From the NCBI GenBank assembly GCA_015999745.1, contig JAECQP010000002.1, positions 48,438-112,437 on the forward strand: a DNA stretch of 64,000 nt. The letters run 5' to 3'. The notes below the pieces were generated by a model. The model was not told the origin of the DNA and ran no database searches. It was given only the letters and a program-made list of their open reading frames with translations. The stretch is from Sphingobacteriia bacterium (GTDB taxonomy: Bacteria > Bacteroidota > Bacteroidia > Chitinophagales > Chitinophagaceae). This document shows, piece after piece, positions 1 through 10,000 of the stretch (position 1 is its first letter; the number at the start of each line of letters is the position of its first letter). Both the position numbers and the translations under genes were made by a program.

Positions 1-144
1 GCTTCATTTGATTTGCCCAAACTGGATATGCCGGTAACAGACCAGCTGACCGCTGCTGTTATTTCATTGCCGGTTCATACCGAAATGGATGAAGAACAAC
101 TGAATTATATCAGCACCGAAGTTTTAAATTACGTAAATCAATAA
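1..144 (+). CDS. DegT/DnrJ/EryC1-type sugar aminotransferase, C-terminal fragment
   Basis: Frame 1 is open from the window edge to a TAA at 142-144 and gives the last 47 residues of a protein. The ending, with a proline-rich strand, SLPVHTEMDEEQLNYI and a closing helix, is typical of the C-terminus of PLP-dependent DegT/DnrJ/EryC1 aminotransferases, which aminate 3- or 4-keto nucleotide sugars. The catalytic lysine lies outside the window, so substrate cannot be judged. It ends 2 bases before ugd and is probably co-transcribed with the three sugar-nucleotide genes that follow. The family call rests only on this tail. Confidence 0.7.
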   Translation, partial: ASFDLPKLDMPVTDQLTAAVISLPVHTEMDEEQLNYISTEVLNYVNQ

Positions 145-146
145 TT

Positions 147-1448
147 ATGAGAATTGCTGTAGTCGGAACCGGCTATGTTGGATTAGTCACTGGTACCTGC
201 TTTTCTGAAACCGGTAACAAAGTAACCTGCATCGACATAGATCAATCCAAAGTAAATAAACTGTCTGGCGGAGAAATTACCATCTATGAGCCCGGACTGG
301 AGAAAATATTTTTACGTAACCTCAAGGAAGGCCGTTTGAAGTTTACCACCAACCTGGCAGAAGGTGTGAAGGATGCAGAGATCGTATTCCTGGCGCTGCC
401 TACGCCTCCCGGAGAAGGCGGGGCCGCAGACCTGCGCTATGTACTGGGCGTAGCCAAAGACCTGGGGAAAATCCTGACAGATTACAAAGTGATTGTAGAT
501 AAAAGTACCGTGCCGGTCGGAACGGCCGAAAAAGTATATGCTGCCGTTGCAGAGAATTTCAAAGGGGAGTTTGATGTAGTGAGCAATCCGGAATTCCTGC
601 GCGAAGGCGTGGCGGTGGATGATTTCATGAAGCCCGACCGGGTAGTGGTGGGGACCCGTTCTGAGCGTGCCAAAAAAGTAATGTCCGACCTGTACGCCCC
701 CTTTGTGCGCCAGGGAAACCCGGTGATCTTTATGGACGAGAAATCTGCTGAGTTAACCAAATACGCAGCCAACTCATTCCTGGCAGCCAAGATCTCGTTC
801 ATGAACGAGATTGCACAACTCTGTGAAAGACTGGGTGCGGATGTAGACATGGTAAGAAGAGGGATTGGAAGCGATGACCGCATAGGTAAACGCTTTTTAT
901 TTCCCGGTATCGGATATGGTGGCAGTTGCTTCCCTAAAGATGTTCAGGCACTGATCATGAGCGCAGAAGAAGTGAACTACGATTTCAAGATCCTGAAATC
1001 TGTAGAGGCGGTGAACGATGCACAGAAACTGCACCTGATGCCGAAGATTCTGAAATATTTTAACGGAGATATCAGGGGCAAACATTTTGCATTGTGGGGA
1101 CTGGCCTTCAAACCCAATACAGATGATATCCGTGAAGCGCCGGCCTTGTACCTGATTGATGCCTTAACCGAACTGGGCGCAACCATCACCGCGTTTGATC
1201 CGGAAGCAATGTCCAATGTGAAGAAGACCATTGGCGATAAGATTCATTATGCAGAAAACCAGTACAAAGCACTGGAAGGAGCAGATGCACTGATCATTGC
1301 AACAGAGTGGAGCGAATTCAGAACGCCGGATTTTGAACAGATCAACAGCACGCTGAAAGGCAAAGCCATCTTCGACGGAAGAAACCTGTTCGACGTAAAA
1401 TTCATAACCGATATGGGCTACCACTACGAAAGTGTGGGCCGCAAATAA
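147..1448 (+). CDS. ugd: UDP-glucose 6-dehydrogenase
   Basis: Oxidises UDP-glucose to UDP-glucuronate with two NAD+ in the cytoplasm. At 433 aa it has the usual length. The N-terminal Rossmann motif GTGYVGLV lies at residues 8-15. The central domain carries the conserved lysine/asparagine region KYAANSFLAAK near residue 205. The catalytic cysteine is Cys261 in GYGGSCFPKDV, and a C-terminal UDP-binding domain follows. It starts 2 bases after the upstream aminotransferase and 6 bases before the UDP-glucuronate decarboxylase gene, so its product feeds the next enzyme directly. Assignment is firm. Confidence 0.96.
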   Translation: MRIAVVGTGYVGLVTGTCFSETGNKVTCIDIDQSKVNKLSGGEITIYEPGLEKIFLRNLKEGRLKFTTNLAEGVKDAEIVFLALPTPPGEGGAADLRYVLGVAKDLGKILTDYKVIVDKSTVPVGTAEKVYAAVAENFKGEFDVVSNPEFLREGVAVDDFMKPDRVVVGTRSERAKKVMSDLYAPFVRQGNPVIFMDEKSAELTKYAANSFLAAKISFMNEIAQLCERLGADVDMVRRGIGSDDRIGKRFLFPGIGYGGSCFPKDVQALIMSAEEVNYDFKILKSVEAVNDAQKLHLMPKILKYFNGDIRGKHFALWGLAFKPNTDDIREAPALYLIDALTELGATITAFDPEAMSNVKKTIGDKIHYAENQYKALEGADALIIATEWSEFRTPDFEQINSTLKGKAIFDGRNLFDVKFITDMGYHYESVGRK

Positions 1449-1454
1449 TTTACC

Positions 1455-2438
1455 ATGGCAAAGAAACGCATACTGATTACCGGTGCAGCCGGATTCCTGG
1501 GGTCTCACCTCTGCGATCGTTTTATCCGTGAAGGATTTCATGTGATTGCAATGGACAACCTGATCACCGGCGATCTGCGCAACATAGAACACCTGTTTAA
1601 ACTGGAAGACTTTGAGTTTTATCATCATGATGTAACCAAGTTCATCCATGTGCCGGGTCACCTGGATTATATCCTGCATTTTGCTTCTCCTGCGAGCCCC
1701 ATTGATTATTTAAAAATCCCGATTCAAACCCTGAAAGTGGGTGCGTTGGGAACCCATAACTGCCTGGGACTTGCCAAAGCAAAAGGCGCCAGGATGCTGG
1801 TAGCGTCTACCAGTGAAGTGTATGGCGATCCGCTGGTGCATCCTCAGACAGAAGAATACTGGGGCAATGTGAATCCGGTAGGACCGAGAGGGGTATATGA
1901 TGAAGCCAAACGTTTCATGGAATCCATTACCCGCGCTTATTATACCTTCCATGGCGTGGAAACCAGAATCATCAGAATCTTCAATACCTATGGCCCAAGA
2001 ATGCGCCTGAACGACGGAAGGGCATTGCCTGCATTCATCGGGCAGGCTTTGCGTGGCGAAGACCTGACGGTATTTGGAGACGGCAGTCAAACCCGTTCAT
2101 TTTGTTATGTAGATGACCTGATTGAAGGAATCTACCGCTTGCTGATGAGCGATTATACCATGCCGGTCAATATTGGTAACCCCAATGAAATTACCTTGAA
2201 GGATTTTGCAGAAGAAGTGCTGAAACTCACCGGTTCCTCCGTTAAGATTATATACAAGCCATTGCCGGTAGACGATCCCAAACAGCGTCAGCCGGATATT
2301 ACCAAGGCCAGGGAGATCCTGGGCTGGGAACCCAAAATAGACCGTGCAGAAGGCTTGAAAAGAACTTATGAGTATTTCAAATCGCTGCCGAAAGAAGAAT
2401 GGTCTAAGCAACCGAAGGAATTTTATTCAGGAAAATAA
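1455..2438 (+). CDS. UDP-glucuronate decarboxylase (UDP-xylose synthase)
   Basis: Extended short-chain dehydrogenase of 327 aa that converts UDP-glucuronate to UDP-xylose through a bound 4-keto intermediate. The glycine motif GAAGFLG is at residues 10-16. The family motif HFASPASP is at about 75-82, the catalytic Ser/Thr region STSEVYGDP at 118-126, and the YxxxK pair is Tyr148/Lys152. HFASPASP and the SEVYGDP signature favour UXS over generic UDP-glucose 4-epimerases. It directly follows ugd, so the two enzymes make UDP-xylose from UDP-glucose, presumably for surface polysaccharide. Confidence 0.93.
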   Translation: MAKKRILITGAAGFLGSHLCDRFIREGFHVIAMDNLITGDLRNIEHLFKLEDFEFYHHDVTKFIHVPGHLDYILHFASPASPIDYLKIPIQTLKVGALGTHNCLGLAKAKGARMLVASTSEVYGDPLVHPQTEEYWGNVNPVGPRGVYDEAKRFMESITRAYYTFHGVETRIIRIFNTYGPRMRLNDGRALPAFIGQALRGEDLTVFGDGSQTRSFCYVDDLIEGIYRLLMSDYTMPVNIGNPNEITLKDFAEEVLKLTGSSVKIIYKPLPVDDPKQRQPDITKAREILGWEPKIDRAEGLKRTYEYFKSLPKEEWSKQPKEFYSGK

Positions 2439-2443
2439 TATGT

Positions 2444-3313
2444 ATGAAGCCGATTGTTGTAATAACAGGAAAGAACGGACAGCTTGGTTGGGAATTACAA
2501 CAATTGGCTTCCTCTTTTGAAAGCAGGTACCAGTTTGTTTTTGCAGACAGGGCCATGCTGGATCTGTCTCAACCCGAAACCATAGCTCCATTCATTGAGC
2601 AATACCATCCGCAATATGTACTGAACTGTGCAGCCTATACCGCAGTGGATAAAGCAGAATCAGAGCAGTTGGAAGCCATGACCATCAATGGTATTTCCGT
2701 AGGAGAGCTGGCAACTGCCTGCGAAAAACATCATTGCAAACTGATTACTGTTTCCACCGATTATGTGTTTAATGGAAATGGCACATCCCCTTACCAGCCC
2801 GATACACCCACCGATCCGGTGAATTATTACGGATATTCAAAATGTATTGGGGAGCAGTTGGCACAGCAGAATAACCCATCTTCCATCATTGTAAGAACAT
2901 CCTGGGTATATAGCGTACATGGTCATAACTTTGTGAAGACCATGTTGCGGTTAATGAAGGAAAGGCCCGAATTAAAAGTAGTCAGCGATCAGGTAGGATC
3001 ACCCACTTATGCAGCAGACCTGGCTGCAGCGTTGATGCAGATTGTGGAAGAAGATCAGCAAGGAAATCATCATTCGGGAATCTATCATTACAGCAATACG
3101 GGGGTAATATCCTGGTACGATTTTGCTGTGGCCATCCGGGATCAGGCAAAGCTTTCTGCCAATGTGTTGCCCATACCAGGCAGTGCGTATCCTACGCCGG
3201 CATTCAGGCCTGCGTATTCGGTGATGGATACTTCTAAGATTGCCGCAGACTTTGGGATTGAGCTAAAGCCCTGGGAGCAGAGCCTGGCGCAATGTTTGAA
3301 ACAGCTCTTATAA
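2444..3313 (+). CDS. rfbD: dTDP-4-dehydrorhamnose reductase
   Basis: Reduces dTDP-4-dehydro-L-rhamnose to dTDP-L-rhamnose, the last step of rhamnose activation. The 289-aa protein has the RmlD/RfbD layout: GKNGQLGWEL near residues 9-18, the STDYVFNG motif at 104-111 and catalytic Tyr129/Lys133. It is preceded by a 5-base gap from the UXS gene, so all three sugar genes appear to be one operon. rfbA, rfbB and rfbC are not in the window. The end of the reading frame runs 21 bases past a possible early start of the next gene; the later start of that gene is preferred. Confidence 0.93.
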   Translation: MKPIVVITGKNGQLGWELQQLASSFESRYQFVFADRAMLDLSQPETIAPFIEQYHPQYVLNCAAYTAVDKAESEQLEAMTINGISVGELATACEKHHCKLITVSTDYVFNGNGTSPYQPDTPTDPVNYYGYSKCIGEQLAQQNNPSSIIVRTSWVYSVHGHNFVKTMLRLMKERPELKVVSDQVGSPTYAADLAAALMQIVEEDQQGNHHSGIYHYSNTGVISWYDFAVAIRDQAKLSANVLPIPGSAYPTPAFRPAYSVMDTSKIAADFGIELKPWEQSLAQCLKQLL

Positions 3314-3333
3314 AAGTGATTAAATTGTTTCTT

Positions 3334-3930
3334 ATGAAAAACGCTTTAGTAGTAACCCTAACGTTGGTTGCAGCAGTAGTTGTAATGATTGCCTGTAATC
3401 AATCCGGATCCGAAGAAGCCGCCCTGCTGGAATCCTACCGGCTAAAAGGAGATTCCATCAGCACCACGGCACAACAAACCATCTTCAGGAGCCTTACCAG
3501 GGCGGTGGATACCGGCGGACTGGTGTATGCTGTAGACTTCTGTAGCAATAATGCAATGCGTATTACCGATTCATTGTCTCAGTTAGCGGGATCAACCATT
3601 CAGCGACTGAGCAATCGAAACCGGAACCCGGCTAACCGGCTTGCAGAAGAGGGCGACCGGGTGATTTGGGAACATTTTAACAGCCATACCGATGGAAACG
3701 TTGATGATACATTGATTCATACCAACGATAGTTACACCTATTACAAGCCCATCCGGATAGCCATGCCGGCCTGCCTGAATTGCCACGGTAAAAAAGACAA
3801 AGACCTTGATCCGCTGGTTGCTGAAGTGATTGCCGGGAAATATCCCAATGACCTTGCAACCGGTTACCAGATGAATGACCTGCGCGGAATCTGGAAAATC
3901 ACTTTCCGAAAGTCACCACCTGCAAAATAA
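3334..3930 (+). CDS. DUF3365 (Tll0287-like) mono-haem lipoprotein
   Basis: The product begins with a lipoprotein signal: a hydrophobic stretch ending VVMIAC, with the lipid-carrying cysteine at residue 21. A single c-type haem site, CLNCH, sits near the C-terminus and is followed by a YQMNDLRGIW segment typical of the DUF3365/Tll0287-like fold. The start at 3334 is chosen because it begins the signal peptide; a longer frame from 3292 would overlap rfbD and put 14 non-signal residues in front. Such proteins are thought to sense redox or small ligands through their haem, but no partner kinase is nearby. The last 32 bases overlap the convergent gene on the other strand. Confidence 0.8.
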   Translation: MKNALVVTLTLVAAVVVMIACNQSGSEEAALLESYRLKGDSISTTAQQTIFRSLTRAVDTGGLVYAVDFCSNNAMRITDSLSQLAGSTIQRLSNRNRNPANRLAEEGDRVIWEHFNSHTDGNVDDTLIHTNDSYTYYKPIRIAMPACLNCHGKKDKDLDPLVAEVIAGKYPNDLATGYQMNDLRGIWKITFRKSPPAK

Positions 3931-4729
3931 TTTTCCAGCCCTGATCGGTAGCCTGCCAGAATCGGAAGTAACCATCTTTTTTTCCATTGAGTTCTGTAAT
4001 ACCATAGGTGACGGCCGATTGTTTATCCGCGGCAAACTGACCACCTGCAGGAGAAAGTCTGGCCGATTCCGGAAACTTTTCCAGGAAACGGGCAGTAGCA
4101 TTGGCGCCCATGATGGGGTAGTGGCCGGTCAGGTTGAAAATGGTTTCATGGGTGGGAACTTTTTCCCAATAGCTTTTCCCTTCGGCCAATAAACGGGTAT
4201 TGAAATCGATGTCTAGTTGTACCGCGCTATCCGGTGCAGCGGGAAGCTTTTTGTTTGTATGATTCAGGGAAATCACCTGCACCTCTTTTGCCCGTTCAGG
4301 TATTGCCGGCAACTCAATACCCAGATCAACCAGGAATTTCCATTCTCCTGCCGCGTTCTTTTTCCATACGGTTGCATACTGTCCGTAACCCAATACTGCA
4401 GCCGTATCGGATAGGTTGTTCTTCATCCAGTATGGCCCGGTGGTAAAACCAAAATCCGCTGATGCACTCATTGCAGCAATGGCAGGTTCCCAGATTAGTT
4501 TCGCAGGGTTTTCCGGTAGCCTGGTCCAAAGGCGTTTGGCATTTACAGCATTTCCCCTGGCAAAAACGATGGCAGTGGAATCCATGTGTTGCAGGAATGC
4601 AGACCTGGTGGAATGCTCCAGGGCGTGGGCGGCAAAGCTGCGTTCTGCATTGATGACGGGGCCCGAGTTTTGTGCAAAACTGCTGTGCAGTAAAAAGCAA
4701 GATAGCAGAAGGGAAAAGAAGGATCTCAT
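3899..4729 (-). CDS. Secreted protein with tandem NTF2/SnoaL-like (DUF4440-type) domains
   Basis: About 276 aa with a clear Sec signal (MRSFFSLLLSCFLLHSSFA). The rest looks like two copies of an NTF2-like cone fold. The first half has LQHMDSTAIVFARG and a GFTTGPYW segment; the second has MGANATARFLEKFPESA and ends in WQATDQGWKIILQVV. The start at 4729 is preferred over 4738 because it gives a cleaner signal peptide. Enzymatic function is unknown; no catalytic set is obvious. It stands alone on the minus strand, converging on the haem lipoprotein gene with a 32-base overlap of coding ends. Confidence 0.7.
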   Translation of the reverse strand: MRSFFSLLLSCFLLHSSFAQNSGPVINAERSFAAHALEHSTRSAFLQHMDSTAIVFARGNAVNAKRLWTRLPENPAKLIWEPAIAAMSASADFGFTTGPYWMKNNLSDTAAVLGYGQYATVWKKNAAGEWKFLVDLGIELPAIPERAKEVQVISLNHTNKKLPAAPDSAVQLDIDFNTRLLAEGKSYWEKVPTHETIFNLTGHYPIMGANATARFLEKFPESARLSPAGGQFAADKQSAVTYGITELNGKKDGYFRFWQATDQGWKIILQVVTFGK

Positions 4730-5003
4730 ATTAAACAAATTAGCCTGGAATAGATGAACGTAAAAAAGATTGCTGTATCACAGGTGATACGAAACCGAAA
4801 ATAAGCCCGCAGTATTGCTGTAGATATGGGAAAAAGGATGAGCGGTTTTACGAAGCGATTGCAGGTAGTGTACGCTGAGTTGTGTTATGCGGGAAAGGCA
4901 GCTTTCAGCAGTTTTTAATTGTCATAAGACGAACGGATATTATTTTTTCACTAGTTTTCCGCTTCCATCCAAGCCCGGATCGGAATAATATTTTACGCTC
5001 CCA

Positions 5004-5618
5004 GTGATCGACTATACTACATATGATGATACGGCGCTGATGCGCGTGATTGCCCTGGAAGAGGCGGATAGCCAGGCATTTACCATCTTCTATAACCGGC
5101 ATTTGGCAAGGGTTTACAAGAAAATGCTGGTGTTCCTGAAAAGTTCGGATGAAGCAGAGGAAGCGGTACAGGAAGTATTTATACGGATCTGGAAAAGAAA
5201 GGAATTCTTACATGAGGTACATAATATAGAGGCATATTTCAATACAGTCTGCCGCAACCTGGTATACGACCGGTTCCGCAAAGCCAGGAACGATAAACAC
5301 CTTCTCGAAAAACTAAAAGCAGCGGCAAGTGAACATCCGGAACAGGCGCCCGGTGCAGATGCACAGCTACTGGTGAAACAACAATGGGAACTCCTGCAGA
5401 GGGCCCTGGATACATTGCCCCCGCAAAGACGTAAAGTATTTGAACTATGTAAAGTGCAGGGTTTGTCCTATGACGAAGTATGTGCCGAACTTGGTATCAC
5501 CCTGCCCACAGCCAAAGAACATGTGATGAGGGCAAAGCGCGATATCCGTGATTACCTCAATGGGCAGGGAGAGCTGGCAGTAAGCCTGCTGATCCTGCTG
5601 GATATGATCCACGAATAG
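5004..5618 (+). CDS. ECF RNA polymerase sigma factor, Bacteroides-expansion type
   Basis: A 204-aa sigma-70 region 2/region 4 protein. Region 2 contains AFTIFYNRHLARVYKKM and the DEAEEAVQEVFIRIW segment that contacts the -10 element. Region 4 contains LPPQRRKVFELCKVQGLSYDEV followed by the recognition helix ITLPTAKEHVMRAK. The hydrophobic C-terminal tail (SLLILLDM) is usual in the family that pairs with FecR and SusC. The start is a GTG; an internal ATG at 5040 would remove part of helix 1. It lies upstream of fecR and the SusC/SusD genes, so it most likely drives them when the outer-membrane receptor signals substrate. Confidence 0.93.
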   Translation: MIDYTTYDDTALMRVIALEEADSQAFTIFYNRHLARVYKKMLVFLKSSDEAEEAVQEVFIRIWKRKEFLHEVHNIEAYFNTVCRNLVYDRFRKARNDKHLLEKLKAAASEHPEQAPGADAQLLVKQQWELLQRALDTLPPQRRKVFELCKVQGLSYDEVCAELGITLPTAKEHVMRAKRDIRDYLNGQGELAVSLLILLDMIHE

Positions 5619-5713
5619 GGAAAAGCCGGGATCCGGGAAAAATAATTAGCAAAAAGTTCATATTGGGACCCTACGCTTTTTCCTTAGCCGAGTCTTAGTT
5701 AAAAACACCCCTT

Positions 5714-6913
5714 TTGGAACCCCGCTACACACCTGAAGAGTTTACTGTACTGCTGCAACGCTATATCGAAAATCGTTACAGCAGGGAAGATGTGGACCTG
5801 CTTACCCAACTGATCGATGAGCCGGCCTATCATGGGCTAGCCATGGAGCTGATTGAGGGAACGCTGCACAAAATAAAGGTGGAGGAGGGAGAAATTGCAC
5901 CTGATGTACTGGAACGCCTGCGCAATAAACTTCCCGGGATCCTTGGTGAAGAACAAGCTGCCCAAACATCAGCCCGGCCAAGTGTTTCGGTGTTGCGCCG
6001 GATGCGCTGGGCTGCAGCGGCGGCTATCCTTTTGGTTGCGGGCACGGCAGCTTATTTCTTGCTGCAGCCCAAACAGCCTGCCGGTAGTACAGCACAACCC
6101 ATTGCGGATGTGAAGGCCCCGGAGAAGAACCGGGCCATGATTACCCTTGAAAATGGAAAAACCATTTACCTGGATAGTGTGGGCAACGGACAACTGGCTG
6201 CGATGGGAGCAGTGAAATTGGTGAAACTGGCCAATGGCCAGATCCGTTATTCCGGAAAGGCATCAGACATTGCTTATCATACGCTCACAAATCCACGCGG
6301 CAGCCAGCCGATCGATATGACGTTAAGCGATGGAAGCAGGGTATGGCTAAACGCAGGTTCTTCTATTACTTATCCCATTGCTTTTGTAGCAGGACAACAC
6401 AGAAAAGTAAACATGACCGGCGAAGCCTATTTTGAAGTGGCGCATGATGCGGCCAATCCTTTTTATGTATCACGCGGAGGAATGGAAGTTAAAGTACTGG
6501 GTACCCATTTTAACGTGAACGCCTACGATAATGAAGGCGCCTATAAAGTGACGCTGCTGGAGGGCGTTGTAGCAGTGAAGAAAGCAACAGGTCAACTACT
6601 GTTGAAACCAGGACAGCAGGCGCAGGTAAATCAAACTGTTACATTGGAAACCGCGGTTGATCTGGAACAGGTAATGGCCTGGAAAAACGGCGCCACTTAT
6701 TTCACCAATGCAGACCTGGGTGTGGTACTGCGGGAACTGGAACGATGGTACGATATCAAAGCAGAAGTGAAGGGAACATTGGGTAGTAAGCGTTTTTACC
6801 TGGATGCACCCAGGAGCGCTTCCCTGCAGGATGTGTTGAAGTCGATACTGGAAGACAATCAACTGCGCTATGCGTATGATGCAAACAACAGAACACTAAC
6901 GGTTCATCCGTAA
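5714..6913 (+). CDS. FecR-type anti-sigma factor
   Basis: A 399-aa inner-membrane protein with a cytoplasmic N-terminal region (1-95), one membrane segment at about 99-117, a periplasmic FecR domain (LNAGSSITYPIAFVAGQHRKV, EAYFEVAHD, VKVLGTHFNVNAY) and a C-terminal DUF4974 domain (FTNADLGVVLRELERWYDIK). It transmits the signal from the SusC N-terminal domain to the sigma factor encoded just upstream. Start is a TTG at 5714; no ATG in frame gives a full-length N-terminal region. It is separated from susC by 125 bases that hold a stem-loop leader. Confidence 0.94.
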   Translation: MEPRYTPEEFTVLLQRYIENRYSREDVDLLTQLIDEPAYHGLAMELIEGTLHKIKVEEGEIAPDVLERLRNKLPGILGEEQAAQTSARPSVSVLRRMRWAAAAAILLVAGTAAYFLLQPKQPAGSTAQPIADVKAPEKNRAMITLENGKTIYLDSVGNGQLAAMGAVKLVKLANGQIRYSGKASDIAYHTLTNPRGSQPIDMTLSDGSRVWLNAGSSITYPIAFVAGQHRKVNMTGEAYFEVAHDAANPFYVSRGGMEVKVLGTHFNVNAYDNEGAYKVTLLEGVVAVKKATGQLLLKPGQQAQVNQTVTLETAVDLEQVMAWKNGATYFTNADLGVVLRELERWYDIKAEVKGTLGSKRFYLDAPRSASLQDVLKSILEDNQLRYAYDANNRTLTVHP

Positions 6914-6920
6914 AATAGAT

Positions 6921-6973
6921 TGCTCAAAAAAAACCGCAAGTGGTCGCACCCACTTACGGCGATGATTTGAGCA
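6921..6973 (+). promoter_or_regulatory. Stem-loop leader between fecR and susC
   Basis: An 8-base perfect inverted repeat, TGCTCAAA at 6921-6928 and TTTGAGCA at 6966-6973, encloses a second stem (CCGCAAGTGG with CCACTTACGG at about 6934-6959). No T-run follows on either strand, so this is more likely a structured 5' leader of susC than a terminator. Its role is unproven. Confidence 0.45.
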
Positions 6974-7038
6974 GGCAACCAATATCTAAGAAGGAATCAT
7001 CATTGCTTAACCGCCTGTGAAGAACGGGCTCAAACCAC

Positions 7039-10000
7039 ATGCAAAGTATGCATTCAACTGCTTTTGGCCATCAAATTAATTTTGGGCCATTCACCCAAAT
7101 GCTGCGCATCATGAAAATGTCAGCTTTATTAGTCCTGCTTGTATTGCAGGCTGCCGCCCACCCCAATGCTATCGCCCAGGTAACCCTGAAGGAGAAGGCT
7201 GCTCCATTGGAGAAGGTACTGAAGGCGATTAAGAAACAATCTGCCTATGGACTGGTTTTTGATGAAACCCTGGTACGGGCCAAGGGAAGGCCCGTGTCCA
7301 TAGAGGTATCTGACCGGCCGGTGGAAGAAGTGCTGGCACAGATATTCAGAGGTCAGGACCAGCTTACCTATACGCTCAATGGAAGAATCATCAGCGTTAA
7401 AGAGAGGTCCGTGGGAAAGTTGCCCGCGGCAACAAAGGCCGCGGAAGCCAATGAACCTCCGCAGCCAATTACAGTGAGGGGTAGGGTGGTGAATGAAAAG
7501 GGGGAGGCTGCTGTTGGGGTTGCTGTAATGATTAAAGGAACAACCAGAGGAACCAGCACGAATGAGCGCGGAGAATTTTCGCTGAGCGGGGTGCCGGAGA
7601 ATGCAATGCTTGTGTTCAGTAGTGTGAACCTGGAGCGATTTGAAATGAAAGTGACTGCAGATAAAGCAGCGGACCTATCGATCACGCTTAAAGCCAAGAT
7701 CAGTGAACTGGCAGATATTACCATATCCTCTGTAAATACAGGCTATCAGACCATTTCAAAGGAACGTGTCAATGGAAGTTATTATGCTATGGATAGCACT
7801 GCATTCAACCGCCGTGTAAGCACTGATGTGATATCCCGTTTAGAGGGTATGGTTCCGGGATTGCTGTTCAATCGGAATGTTTCCGGAACGGGCCTGAATC
7901 TGAGTATCAGGGGACATAGTACCATTCTTGCCAATGATCAGCCATTGATTGTTGTAGACAATTTCCCATACGATGGAAGTATTGATAATATCAACCCGAA
8001 TGATGTTGAGAGCATTACGGTACTCAAAGATGCATCTGCGGCATCTATCTGGGGTGCAAAATCCGGCAATGGAGTGATCGTAATCACTACCAAGAAGGGC
8101 AGGCGTTACCAACCACTGATCATGGAATTAAACAGCAATGTTACTATTGGAAGCAAGCCTGATCTTTTTTATAGCCCTAAATTTATTGCGTCGAGCGATT
8201 TTATTAATGTTGAGAAAACCCTTTTTGGCATGGGGTATTATGATGCAAACCTGGCGAATTCGGGTAAACCTGCGGTTTCCCCAGTTGTTAAAATACTTGC
8301 CAGGCAACGTGCGGGGCAGATTACCACTGATCAGGCGAATCAGCAAATTGATGCACTTCGCCAAAATGACATTAGAAATGATCTAAACAAGTATTTATTA
8401 CAAAAATCAGTTAGTCAGCGATACTCGCTTAATATCAGAGGTGGTGGTCTGTCAAGTGATTATTTCCTTTCTTTTGGCTTTGATAATAATCGAAGCAGTA
8501 ATGTCGCCAATTCTAACAAACGTGTAACAATCACAGGAATCAGTAATTTTTATCCCACAAAGAATCTTACGCTTTCTGCTGCTGTATATTATGTGCAGTC
8601 AAATAACCTTGCAAATGATGTGAGTATAAATAGTATCAACCCACTTAACAGGCCAGTTACCTATCCCTATGCTCAATTAGTGGATGCCGGTGGCAGGCCA
8701 GTAAATATTGACAAGGATTTCAGTTCCTTTTATACAGATACCGTTGGTACGGGAAAGTTGATGAGTTGGAGGTATTCTCCATTGGAGGAAATAGCGCAGA
8801 ACTATGATAAAACCAATTTAATTGATAATCGTATTAATCTGGCAGTTAGGTACAATTTCCTAAATGGATTCGGTGTTGAAGGAAAATTCCAATACCAAAA
8901 AAGTTCCAGTAGCAATAAGGATTATTCCGGAGATTCCAGTTATGCCGTAAGGTATTTATACAATCGCTATACTAACTTAAGTACCGGCGCACATCCTGTA
9001 CCAGCAGGTGGAATCTTAGGACTCTCGAATCGGAATCTTGTTTCTTACCGTTCGCGCTTTCAATTGAACTATAACCATACTTGGGCAATGCATTCAGTAA
9101 ACTTACTTGCAGGGGCGGAGATTAACTCTACAACTGCTGAATCTTCAAATAATACCTTATATGGTTATAACGAAGACCTGGGAACCTTTCAATATATTGA
9201 TCTTGTTACTGTTTTTCCGACCATTCCAACCGGAAGTAATAGAGTCCCATTTTCCAGCGGAATCTCCCAGACAAATGACAGATTCTTGTCTTACTACTCG
9301 AACGCTTCTTATTTGATAAATGGTAAATATTCTCTCACAGCCAGCGCGCGAATAGACAAATCCAACCTTTTTGGTGTGAATACCAATCAGAAGGCGATTC
9401 CCCTTTATTCCATTGGGGCAGGGTGGGAATTCAGCAAGGAAAAATGGTTGAACCTTGCCTGGTTGGATGCAGGTAAACTCCGCGTTACTTATGGCTACAA
9501 CGGCAATATCAACAAAAGCGTTGCTGCTATCACAACTTTTACTTCATTAGCCAGCTCAACTTTAAACCGTATTCCTTATGCCACTCTTTCTAATCCTGGC
9601 AATCCGGAATTAAGATGGGAGCGAATTTCCATGGTCAACTTCGGGATGGATTTTAGCGTCCTAAAGAACCGCATTACCGGCAGCATTGAATATTATCGGA
9701 AAAAGGGCACGGACTTGTTTGGACAGGCGCCATTGCCAGGATCATCCGGACTGACCAGCCTTACAGGTAATTTTGCGAATACCAAAGGATACGGCGTTGA
9801 TATCTTGATCAGGTCTGTTAACGTGCGATCAAAGAATATTCTTTGGACTACGGATTTTATTTTTAGCAAGGCAAAGGATGTCGTTACGAAGTATGGAGTT
9901 AAAGCAGCGGTGAGCAACTATTTATTGCAGGGAGATAATAATGGTACAGGTGCCAATATTCCCCTGGAAGGGAAACCTCTTTTTGCCATTTACAGCTACC

